NCBI GenBank assembly: GCA_903875225.1
Contig: CAIQVJ010000103.1
Coordinates: 62,001 to 126,000 of the forward strand
DNA: 64,000 nucleotides
Source of the DNA: an uncultured Pseudomonadota bacterium
Lineage (GTDB): Bacteria; Myxococcota_A; UBA796; SXON01
Direction: 5' to 3'
Part shown: piece after piece, positions 6,943 to 14,842 of the stretch
Numbering within the stretch: the stretch's first letter is position 1
Layout: each line of letters begins with the position of its first letter
Notes under the pieces: generated by a model
What the model was told of the DNA's origin: nothing
The model's database searches: none
The model's input: the letters and a program-made list of their open reading frames with translations, nothing else
Program-made: the position numbers and the translations under genes

Positions 6943-9078
6943 CTACGCCCCGGTCATCTCCTTCACCAGGGCCTGCCCTCCGTCGACCTCGGTGAGCAGC
7001 CAGAGCAGGTACCGCACGTCGGCGTGGATGCTGCGGGTGCTGTCCTTGTCGTAGATCCAGTCCGCGGCGACCGCGTCCCAGTTCCGGTCGAAGACGAAGC
7101 CGACCAGCTCACCCTTTGCGTTGAGCGTCGGCGAGCCGGAATTGCCGCCGGTGTTGTCCAGCGTGGTGAGGAAGTTCACGGGGACGTCGTGGAGCGCGGC
7201 GTCCGCATACGGCGAGGTCGACGCAGCCCTGGCCTTCTGGAGGAGCGACGCAGGCGCATCGAACGGCGCATCCCCGGCCTTGCGCACGAGCCCCGCGAGC
7301 ACGGTCTGTGGAGTGTAGATCACCCCATCCTGCGGGGAGTACCCAGCGACCTGCCCGAACGAGAGCCGCAGCGTCCCGTTCGCGTCCGGGTAGAGCTGAC
7401 CGGCATGGAACTCGCGCAGCGCATCCATGTAGACAGGGCGGAGCCGCGCGAGCGCGCCGTTCTCGGCCTTGTCCGTGGCGCGGACGCCCCGCTGCCAGGT
7501 CTCCAGCGAGACAGCGAGCTGCACCCAGGGGTCGCTCGAGGCCTCGAGGTCCTTCTTCGAGCTCTGCAGGAGCTTCTGCCGCGCTTCCGCGGTGCCGAGC
7601 GAGGTCGAGGCGTAGAGCGCGTCGAGCGCTTTGTCCACCCCGCCCGCCTTCTGGACCCAGGCGTCCAGCGGGGGGATCCGCTGGTCTGCCGGCAGCTGCT
7701 GGGTCATGTCGAGGATGACCTTGAGCAGCGCCCGGTCGCTGGCGAGGTGCAGGCTGCGATCGATCGCCGAAAAACGGTCCCGGATGTCTCCGAGGTCGCG
7801 CTCCTGAAAGCCGCTGTCGCGCGCGGAGTCCGGCTTCTCGTGCTCGCTCGCCCAGCGGTAGCTCGTCAACGCTACACCCAGCAGCTTGCTGGTGTACGAG
7901 AGCCCGTTGAACAGCCGGTCGCGCCGGAAGGTGGAGAGATCGGTCGTCAACACCGTGCGCAGCTCCGCGATCGGCGCGGCGTACGTCGCCGTGCGCTTCG
8001 GATCGGCGGCGATCCAGGCATCGAGGTCGTGCTCGAGGGCCACCTTGCGGTCCACGATGCGGGATGCGAGGAAGTTGTCGAGCATGCCCTCGTAGCTCTT
8101 CCTCGCGTTCATCATGTTGGAGATGGACTGCTGCAGGCGGGTTGCGGCGTCGGGATCGGTCCGCGCAAAGCCGCGCGCGGTGGTGATGAGCGCGTTGAGG
8201 AACGTGATGCCCTCGGGGTAGCGCACCGTGACCGCTTGCTGCGCCTCGAGGGCGGTGCGGTAGCGGAACGTCGCGGCCGGGTAGCCCGCGATCATCACGA
8301 AATCGCCCGGCTTCACGCCCGCCGGCTGAACGTTGAGGTGGCGCGGCGGGTGATAGGGAACGTTGGTGTCCGCGTGCGCAGCGGGGTTGCCGTCAGGCGC
8401 CACGTAGGCCCGAAGCAGCGCGAAATCACCGCATTGGCGGGGCCACATCCAGTTGTCGACGTCTCCGCCGAAGGCATACACGGACTCTGCGGGAACATAC
8501 GCGACGCGCACATCCTTGATCTCCAACCGGGTGATGAGCTCGTACTCCCGCCCGTCGTAGAACGGGACGACCTGGCACCGCCGGTTGGCCGCCTTCTCGC
8601 ACGCGGAGACGAGCGCCTTCGACGCCGTGTCGATGGCGGCCTGCCGGTCGACGTCCTTCATCTTCGCCTTGAACTTCGCGGTGATCTTTGACGTCACGTC
8701 CTCGATCTTCTCGGTGACCCAGATGCGCGCAGACGGCCCGGCCCATAGCTCCTTCGTGCGGTCTGCCGCGACAAACCCATCCCGGGCGTAGGGGTGTTGG
8801 GGGTCGGATGCGAACTCCAGGTAGGCCGAGACGCAATGCCCGTTGGTGCCGAGCAGCCCATCGGCGGAGATGAACGACGCGGTGCAGTTCCCGAGCGAGA
8901 CGACGGCGCCGAGCGGGTCGCCCATCGGATCCGCGAGCCGCGCGGCGTCGAGGGTGAGCCCCTGCTGCTGCAGCGGGGCACCCATCCCGGGTACCTGCTC
9001 GGGGAGCCACATCCCTTCGTCAGCGTGAGCGTTGAGGGACCAGAGCGGAAGGACGAGTGCCAGGAGAGCGGGGAGCAT
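6943..9078 (-). CDS. S46 family dipeptidyl-peptidase, DPP11-like, secreted
   Basis: 711 residues with a signal peptide (cleavage likely after NAHA, residue 19) and the mature start DEGMWLPEQ typical of S46 peptidases. The chymotrypsin-like triad is visible: His81 in TNGHCVSA, a Ser at about 647 in TGGNSGSPT, and the Asp in a DVDNWMWPRQ context. Eighteen residues after the Ser the sequence is FDRNWD; an Arg at that position marks Asp/Glu-specific DPP11, while Gly marks DPP7. The enzyme should release dipeptides with acidic P1 residues from peptides in the periplasm. It is followed by the cytidine deaminase gene in convergent orientation and has its own -10 candidate upstream. Confidence 0.92.
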   Translation of the reverse strand: MLPALLALVLPLWSLNAHADEGMWLPEQVPGMGAPLQQQGLTLDAARLADPMGDPLGAVVSLGNCTASFISADGLLGTNGHCVSAYLEFASDPQHPYARDGFVAADRTKELWAGPSARIWVTEKIEDVTSKITAKFKAKMKDVDRQAAIDTASKALVSACEKAANRRCQVVPFYDGREYELITRLEIKDVRVAYVPAESVYAFGGDVDNWMWPRQCGDFALLRAYVAPDGNPAAHADTNVPYHPPRHLNVQPAGVKPGDFVMIAGYPAATFRYRTALEAQQAVTVRYPEGITFLNALITTARGFARTDPDAATRLQQSISNMMNARKSYEGMLDNFLASRIVDRKVALEHDLDAWIAADPKRTATYAAPIAELRTVLTTDLSTFRRDRLFNGLSYTSKLLGVALTSYRWASEHEKPDSARDSGFQERDLGDIRDRFSAIDRSLHLASDRALLKVILDMTQQLPADQRIPPLDAWVQKAGGVDKALDALYASTSLGTAEARQKLLQSSKKDLEASSDPWVQLAVSLETWQRGVRATDKAENGALARLRPVYMDALREFHAGQLYPDANGTLRLSFGQVAGYSPQDGVIYTPQTVLAGLVRKAGDAPFDAPASLLQKARAASTSPYADAALHDVPVNFLTTLDNTGGNSGSPTLNAKGELVGFVFDRNWDAVAADWIYDKDSTRSIHADVRYLLWLLTEVDGGQALVKEMTGA

Positions 9079-9097
9079 GGAGCCTCGAAAGGCGCGA

Positions 9098-9103
9098 TTT
9101 ATA
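9098..9103 (-). promoter_or_regulatory. Candidate -10 element for the S46 peptidase gene
   Basis: On the minus strand this reads TATAAA (extended TATAAAT), 19 bases before the ATG at 9078 and just after the stop of the preceding lipoprotein gene. The matching -35 position (about 9121-9126) reads GAGTGG and is weak. It suggests the peptidase has its own promoter rather than depending on the lipoprotein operon. Confidence 0.4.
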
Positions 9104-9117
9104 CCACACCTCGACCG

Positions 9118-11886
9118 CTACCACTCCATCGCGAACCACTCCGCGGTGCTGAACGAGTCGTACGGGTAGCCCCAGTTGTCCGGGAACTGGTCACAGTAGT
9201 ACTCCGGCGCGCCACACCACCCCGAGCCGAACCCAAGCGACAGGTGGTTGGAGAACAGCCCAAGGTCACTCACCGGGAAATCGACCTCGATGGTCGAGGC
9301 ATCCGGGTAGGTGAGCGTGGGATCGGGCAGCGGGATGAACCCGGCCGTCGAGTCGTACCCCTGCAACGTCGCGCGGCCGGACTGGGCCACGATGCGGTAG
9401 TAGATGTAGTCCGCACCGGCAGCCGTGCCCCACGCCTCGACGAAGAGCGAGGCGGGGTCGAACACCGCCGCAGACGACAGCCGGATCTGCATCACGCCGC
9501 CCATCACCCGGTAGCTCCCGTTGACCATGTCGAAGTCCCAACCGTCGAGCGCGTCGTTGTCCGCGTCGTTCTCGGTGGAGAGCGCGCTCCAGGGGGGTTC
9601 GCCGAGGATGATCTGGGTGGACGAGGTGTACGAGCGGGCGGAGTCGGCGAGCGCCAACGAGAGGTCCAGGGGATCCCCCGCAGCGCCACCCGTGACCGTG
9701 ATGTCGAAGCGGGCGTCCTGCGTGCTGCCAGCCGGGATCGAGCCGAAGACCTCGCTGCCGGTCTGCGGATCGGCCGTTGCGACCGATGTGCCCGCCACGC
9801 TCAGGACTCCGGTCACGGCCCCGGAGGCGTTGAGGTCCCCGGTGTTGGTGAGGTTGACCGTGAGCGTGGCAGACTCGCCCGGGTCCAGGATGCCGTCGCC
9901 ACCATCGTCGTTGATGTCGATGGAGGTGACGGTGAGCACCGGGTAGGGAACATCGAACGCGAGCGGGACCAACCAACTCTCCACGCCGTCGTCGAGGGTG
10001 AGGTCGAGGTTCACGTCGGTGCTGTCGAGGTGCGAGGAGGCCACGTCGAAGGAAAACCCGGAGACGGTCACGCGATCGAGGCTGTCCATCACGGCGGTGC
10101 TCACGGTGAGCGGGCCGCCGTCGTGGATGACGACATCGGCGTCCGTGGAGGAGAGTGTGGCCATGACCGGCCCGGACGTGGCAGCGCCAGTGTCCTGGAT
10201 GAGGAGCCTGAGGGGCACGCCGGACTGGCCGGGCGTCAAGGTGGCAGGCGTGGTGCTCGCAGACACCGTGAAGGACGGCGGCTCGGGCAGCCAACACACC
10301 GCGGTCTCGCCCGCGGCCACGATCGGCAGCACCGTCGCCGAGGTCTCCGCCCCGCCGTACGAGAGCGTGAAATCGGTGAACGACCCGCCGCCCGCGGTGG
10401 TCGCCGCGGCCCACCAACGCAGGTCTCCCGCGGCCGCCGGGAGGTAGTCGCCCACGTCCGTCAGGTCGAGCGACGCCGTGAGCGGCCCCGCCACGACGTT
10501 GTTCGCGTAGACCGTGCCGCTCCAGGTGGGCGCATCCGGGTCCCCTACCCCAACCACAAGCTGGACCGAGCCGTCCGCGCTCGCGCTCCACCCGAGCGTA
10601 GCCGTGCTGGCGTAGCCCACGAGCAGGCGCTCCTCGCTCGTCTCCTCGTTCGCCCCCCAGGTGAGCGCCACGTCCATCGGCACGTAGCGGTTGTCGGCCT
10701 GCGCGGAGTCCACGCTCACCGTGAAGTCTGCCGTGACGGACCCGCCCGCTGGGACCGTACCGATGTCCACGCTCTCCGCGCCCGCGCTGGCGCCGCCGGA
10801 CGGGAAGTCGAGCCCGACGGAGACACCCTCGGCGTCGACCGTGGCGCTGTTCTGGACCGTGACCGTGAGGGTCGTGGATTCGCCGGGATGCACCGGATCC
10901 GGGGCGATGGCCCAGGTCTCGCTGAGATCCGCCTGCAGCCCCTCGACCCGGACGTCGTCGATGTACCAGTCATCTGCCCCTGAGCCCTCGAAATACCACG
11001 CGAGGTACACCGTGCTGCCGGTCCACGCGGAGAGGTCGAGCGCCAGGGAACGGCCCCACGCGTCCTCGAGCGGCGCGGGCAGGGTCGCCACGAGCTCGTA
11101 CCCACCATCGGCGGGATCGTTGCTGGTGGTCGAGATGTAGAGCGCGTGGTTGGCGTTCTCGGTGAAGTTGCCGTACTCCTGCCAGGTGACCTGCGCAGTC
11201 GTGGTGCTGGTGAGGTCGATTGCGGGGCTCACCAACCAATCCTTGGAGGCCTCGGTGCCCTCGTACCCCTGCGGGTGGAACGCCGAGTTGCTGCCGGAAT
11301 TGGCCTCGGCCTGCGAGGTCTGCCAGGGGTAGCCACGAAACTGCGTGGAGGCCGCGCCCCACCCGAGCGAGCCCAGGTCCGATGCCGTGCCCGAGTCGTC
11401 CACCTCGAAGTCCTCCACGAATGGGAGGGGTGCACCGTGCACCGCGACCGGCACCGAGAACGGGGCATCCGTGGTGTTGTCGGCGGGAAGGTACGACGTG
11501 CTCGACGTCTCGGCGTCATCCACCGCCTTGAAGTAGTACTCGACGCTCGGGTACGCGATGTCGTCACCGGAGAGCGTGGCGGTGTAGACGTCCGTCCCAT
11601 CGGTCGGGTGCGTCATGTGCAGCAGCGCCCAGGTGCTCACTCCCCCCGTACGATGGTACAGGTCCACGGAATACAGGCCCTCCGCATCGGTGGCGGTCAG
11701 CTCGATCGGGAGCTCTCCACCCGCCTCCACGCTGTCGGCGGGCGTGTGCGACAACTCCGGCGCGGTGAACACACTGCCGGTGTCGGAGTCGTGCGGCTTT
11801 CCCCCGCACCCGGTCAGGGCGATCGTGGCCAGGGAGAATACGCAGGCGGTGAGCGCAGGCGCGCCCTGGTACAGGGTTCGGTTCAC
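9118..11886 (-). CDS. Large surface lipoprotein with choice-of-anchor-J-like and repeated Ig-like/CARDB-type domains
   Basis: I place the start at the GTG at 11886, five bases after GAGGAG; a GTG at 11892 overlaps the upstream stop. The 922-residue product has a signal peptide ending in a lipobox (IALTGC). After an N-terminal beta domain, residues about 190-330 resemble the choice-of-anchor-J/MAM-like jelly-roll (an SPAIDLTS strand, DLSAWTGSTVYLAWYFEG and DDWYIDDVRVEG). The rest is a series of Ig-like CARDB-type domains, each opening with a proline-glycine turn such as PGESTTLTVTVQN, PGQSGVPLRLL or PGESATLTVNLTN. No enzyme motif is seen. It is the last gene of a five-gene lipoprotein operon and is probably displayed on the cell surface. 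Function unknown. Confidence 0.8.
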   Translation of the reverse strand: MNRTLYQGAPALTACVFSLATIALTGCGGKPHDSDTGSVFTAPELSHTPADSVEAGGELPIELTATDAEGLYSVDLYHRTGGVSTWALLHMTHPTDGTDVYTATLSGDDIAYPSVEYYFKAVDDAETSSTSYLPADNTTDAPFSVPVAVHGAPLPFVEDFEVDDSGTASDLGSLGWGAASTQFRGYPWQTSQAEANSGSNSAFHPQGYEGTEASKDWLVSPAIDLTSTTTAQVTWQEYGNFTENANHALYISTTSNDPADGGYELVATLPAPLEDAWGRSLALDLSAWTGSTVYLAWYFEGSGADDWYIDDVRVEGLQADLSETWAIAPDPVHPGESTTLTVTVQNSATVDAEGVSVGLDFPSGGASAGAESVDIGTVPAGGSVTADFTVSVDSAQADNRYVPMDVALTWGANEETSEERLLVGYASTATLGWSASADGSVQLVVGVGDPDAPTWSGTVYANNVVAGPLTASLDLTDVGDYLPAAAGDLRWWAAATTAGGGSFTDFTLSYGGAETSATVLPIVAAGETAVCWLPEPPSFTVSASTTPATLTPGQSGVPLRLLIQDTGAATSGPVMATLSSTDADVVIHDGGPLTVSTAVMDSLDRVTVSGFSFDVASSHLDSTDVNLDLTLDDGVESWLVPLAFDVPYPVLTVTSIDINDDGGDGILDPGESATLTVNLTNTGDLNASGAVTGVLSVAGTSVATADPQTGSEVFGSIPAGSTQDARFDITVTGGAAGDPLDLSLALADSARSYTSSTQIILGEPPWSALSTENDADNDALDGWDFDMVNGSYRVMGGVMQIRLSSAAVFDPASLFVEAWGTAAGADYIYYRIVAQSGRATLQGYDSTAGFIPLPDPTLTYPDASTIEVDFPVSDLGLFSNHLSLGFGSGWCGAPEYYCDQFPDNWGYPYDSFSTAEWFAMEW

Positions 11887-11888
11887 GC

Positions 11889-12437
11889 TCACTCCTCGTA
11901 CAGCCAGCAGGACGTGTAGCACTGGTAGGCGATGATGTTGCCCGAGATGTCCTGGACGCCGGCACAATCGTACCCATCCGGACAATCGGAGTCGTACGTG
12001 CAGGTGACCCCGCAATACCCGCCGCTCAGGCACATGTTCCCGTTTCCACCGCAGTCTTCGTCCACGTCGCAGTCGTGGCAGTAGTAGCCTCCGGCGTCGT
12101 AGCACTCCCCACTTGGGCTGCAGAACTCATTGAATGAACAGTCGAGCCGGGAGTCCGTGCACTCCGCGGGGTTGCACTCCGACGCCTCCTGGTCGCAGTA
12201 GTCGCCGTACATGCAGTCGGCGTCCTCCTGGCAACCGCCGACGCACGTGCCGCTGTTGTCACAGTACTCCTCGATCCCGCACTGGTCGCTGGTCGCACAG
12301 GACTGCGAGACGCAGGTGCCATTGATGCACTCGCTGCCCAACGCACACGCAACGGTCTCCGAGCATTCATAGTTGGCGCCCCCGCAGCCCACGAGCCCCA
12401 GGGAAACGATCACCCACCCAAGCACGGCCCTCATCAT
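11889..12437 (-). CDS. Cysteine-rich lipoprotein
   Basis: 182 residues with a lipobox (GLVGC, Cys18). The mature part holds 26 further cysteines, an even number that fits 13 disulfides, spaced about every 4-6 residues in small units such as CATSDQCGIEEYC and CQEDADCMYGDYC. This looks like the Cys-rich repeats common in secreted proteins of Myxococcota and like EB/Dickkopf-type modules, but I cannot assign a family. A protein so dense in disulfides must fold outside the cytoplasm. Its stop lies 2 bp before the next gene's start and its start lies 1 bp after the VWA gene's stop, so it is surely in that operon. Confidence 0.8.
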   Translation of the reverse strand: MMRAVLGWVIVSLGLVGCGGANYECSETVACALGSECINGTCVSQSCATSDQCGIEEYCDNSGTCVGGCQEDADCMYGDYCDQEASECNPAECTDSRLDCSFNEFCSPSGECYDAGGYYCHDCDVDEDCGGNGNMCLSGGYCGVTCTYDSDCPDGYDCAGVQDISGNIIAYQCYTSCWLYEE

Positions 12438-12438
12438 C

Positions 12439-13947
12439 TCAACTCCCGCTCAGGATTTTGTATTCGGCCAGGATCCGGTTCTGGCTCTCGGGGATCTGAT
12501 CGAATTCGAAGTGGATGCTGTTGGTCTCTTCCACGTAGCTGTAGCCCACGTCGAGGGTGAGATCCCGGATCTTGCTCTCATCCGTGTCGTCGGCGTAGAG
12601 GCTCACCGCCAGGGTGTCGATCTGCGGCACCCGGCTCAGCGCGAAGTCGACCTGCAGACCAGAAAGCGTGAGACCGAGCTGCTGAACGATCGGAGAGAAG
12701 TCCTCCGCGCAGATCGAGTCCATGAGCCCACCGGTCTCGGAGACGGCCTCGACGTAGCGGCTGCCGTACTTGGCATCGCCGTTCGGTGAGGAGCACGACG
12801 GCTGGCCCTCGAAGTCCGGGGGCGTGTCCCCCACCACCGCGGAGATGTTCATCCGGCTGTGGTCGCGGTACGCCTCTTCGCCCTTGATGTCGACGAACCC
12901 GTTGAGGTAGTCCGACACGGACATCGGGGAGGAGTCCTCCTCGTCGCTCACGACGAGGATGGAGAGGTTCGCGTCGTCGCGCAGGAAGCCGGTGTTCTCG
13001 GTGGACACGAGCGGCTCGTTCACGGCCAGCCAGGGAGCCTCGAGGCCCATCTCGGTCCCGCTTCCGCTGGTGCCCTGCGCCACCATCTCGGCGAAGACGG
13101 CCGAGGGGTCGTCCGTCTCGGGCGTGATGTACAGGTCGTGGTTGTTCATCGTGAACGCATCGCCCAGCGCGACGTCGGCCGGAACGTCCCCGTTCACCGA
13201 CGTGTCCGACGAGCGGGCGAACACCAACGAGCCGCCTGCCGCGATGATCGTGCCGTCCGGCACCTCCGCGTAGTTCCTGCCCGCGTCGGCCAGTGCCCAG
13301 CCGGTCATGTCCACGTCGGTGTCGCCGATGTTGGTGAGCTCCAACCACTCACCCAGGCTGTCCTCGACAGCGTCCGGATCCGGCATGAACTCGGTGACGA
13401 GCACCTGACCGAGCCTGTCGTCGGCGCCTGTCCCGGAGCCGCCGCAGCCGGGATTGGCGGCGCCAGGCGTGGCCGGAGAGTCGGTGCACCAGTGCTCCAA
13501 CGTGTCGTTTCCCGTGACGGTGTCCCAGCTTGGATCCAGGGAGAAGAGCACGCCCGGCCCGACCGGCCAGGTCTTGTCCCACGCGACGGTATCCTCCGCC
13601 TGGCCCTCGGCGTTCACCACGATGATCTCGTCGTCCCCCCCAATCAACCTTCCGGAGAACTTCTCCTGGTAGGTGTCGGTGGTGACCACGCCGATCTGCC
13701 AGTCCACGTTGGCATCGGTGAAATACTGGATGAAGGTGTCGAAGTTCGTGGCGAGCTTGTTCTGTTCCTCGACCATCGAGCACGAGTTGTCCACGACGAG
13801 CAGAACGTCCACCGTCTGCAGCGAATTCTGGACGAACAGATCCGTCTGGGTGAGTTGGGTGAACGCCGAGTCCGAGCACGAGCACAGCCCGACGATCAAC
13901 CCGGTGGAGAGCCCCGGCAAGAGCCAAATCAGACGATCACGAGCCAC
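12439..13947 (-). CDS. VWA-domain lipoprotein with a nested lamin-tail (LTD) domain
   Basis: Start is the GTG at 13947, with GGGAGG five bases upstream; it overlaps the previous gene by 11 bp. The 502-residue product has an N-terminal signal ending in a lipobox-like LCSC (Cys24). A von Willebrand A domain begins at about residue 46: VVDNSCSM gives the MIDAS DxSxS (Asp53) and IGVVTTD follows. The domain is then interrupted by residues about 178-290, which read as a lamin-tail domain (VTEFMPDP, GEWLELTNIGDTDVDMTGWALAD, TIIAAGGSLVFARS). VWA resumes with SILVVSDEEDSS at about 329. VWA domains bind metal-dependent protein ligands; LTDs are found in surface and nuclease proteins. Function is unknown but adhesion is plausible. 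Confidence 0.82.
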   Translation of the reverse strand: MARDRLIWLLPGLSTGLIVGLCSCSDSAFTQLTQTDLFVQNSLQTVDVLLVVDNSCSMVEEQNKLATNFDTFIQYFTDANVDWQIGVVTTDTYQEKFSGRLIGGDDEIIVVNAEGQAEDTVAWDKTWPVGPGVLFSLDPSWDTVTGNDTLEHWCTDSPATPGAANPGCGGSGTGADDRLGQVLVTEFMPDPDAVEDSLGEWLELTNIGDTDVDMTGWALADAGRNYAEVPDGTIIAAGGSLVFARSSDTSVNGDVPADVALGDAFTMNNHDLYITPETDDPSAVFAEMVAQGTSGSGTEMGLEAPWLAVNEPLVSTENTGFLRDDANLSILVVSDEEDSSPMSVSDYLNGFVDIKGEEAYRDHSRMNISAVVGDTPPDFEGQPSCSSPNGDAKYGSRYVEAVSETGGLMDSICAEDFSPIVQQLGLTLSGLQVDFALSRVPQIDTLAVSLYADDTDESKIRDLTLDVGYSYVEETNSIHFEFDQIPESQNRILAEYKILSGS

Positions 13948-14842
13948 TGGCGCCTCCCGAGTCGGTTGTCGACCCACCACCGCGCGTGAGCCCGTCCATG
14001 CCGTCGAGCAGGATCGCTTGCTGCAGTGTGGGATTCTGGGCTGAAAGATGGAAGGTGCTGAACACCACCTGCCCGTTACCTGCCGCAAATCGGACCAGCA
14101 GGGGCACGTTGGTCAACGTCTTCGCCGCCTCGGTAGACGAGGGTTGGTAGGAGATGTCGCCCGAGAGCAGCACCTCCGTGTCCGCAGCCACCGACTCGAT
14201 CACCGACCATGCGCTGTAGTCGTAGGTGATCGTGACCGCATCTCCCACGTCCGCCTTGAGCTTCTCGTCGTTGACGGTGGCCAGCACGTCAGACCCGGCG
14301 ACCCCGGTCTGCGCGGCATCGATCACCGTGTCGTCCCCAACGAACTCGATCGCGTCGGGCCAACAGAACTCGATCAGGTCGTAGGCCCAATCGGTGGCGA
14401 CGAGCAGGCCGGCGGAGGTCGCGAACTCGCAGGTGTCGGCCTGCAGCGGCTCGGTGTTGGTGATGATGCTGTCGTCCGGCAGCGTGCCGTCGTTGTACTG
14501 CGTGGCGCCGAGGCCGCGAGTGCCGGAGCTGACGAACAGGGTGCCGTAGTTGTCGAGGTCGAGTTCCCCCTCGGTGTCCGTGAGCAGAGCCTCTGCCTGC
14601 AGCGCCAGATCACCGCGCTGCAGCCTGTCATCCGAAGGATCGTAGGTGGCCTGCACGATGAACCCGTCCCAGGGCTCGCTCGCGATGTCGAGCGCCACGA
14701 GCGAGGTCGTGATGTCGTCGAAGTCCCCCAGGACGACGGCGATACCGTCCTTGCGGGCCTGTTTCAGGTTCTGATCGACGCAACCCGTGAGGGAGACCAG
14801 GACCAGGGCCCCCAGGACGGGAGCGGGGTGCCCAGCCCTCAT
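13937..14842 (-). CDS. Lipoprotein of unknown function
   Basis: 301 residues with a signal peptide and lipobox (VSLTGC, Cys21). The alternating strand/helix pattern with DNYGTLFVSSG, GLLVATDWAYDLIE and NVPLLVRFAAGNGQVVFSTF recalls the class I glutamine-amidotransferase-like (ThuA/DUF4159) fold used as a scaffold in cell-surface proteins, but no catalytic Cys triad is evident. The last residues are a Gly/Ser/Thr/Asp-rich tail. It overlaps the upstream gene by four bases (ATGA) and the VWA gene by 11 bp. The fold assignment is a weak guess. Confidence 0.7.
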   Translation of the reverse strand: MRAGHPAPVLGALVLVSLTGCVDQNLKQARKDGIAVVLGDFDDITTSLVALDIASEPWDGFIVQATYDPSDDRLQRGDLALQAEALLTDTEGELDLDNYGTLFVSSGTRGLGATQYNDGTLPDDSIITNTEPLQADTCEFATSAGLLVATDWAYDLIEFCWPDAIEFVGDDTVIDAAQTGVAGSDVLATVNDEKLKADVGDAVTITYDYSAWSVIESVAADTEVLLSGDISYQPSSTEAAKTLTNVPLLVRFAAGNGQVVFSTFHLSAQNPTLQQAILLDGMDGLTRGGGSTTDSGGASGS

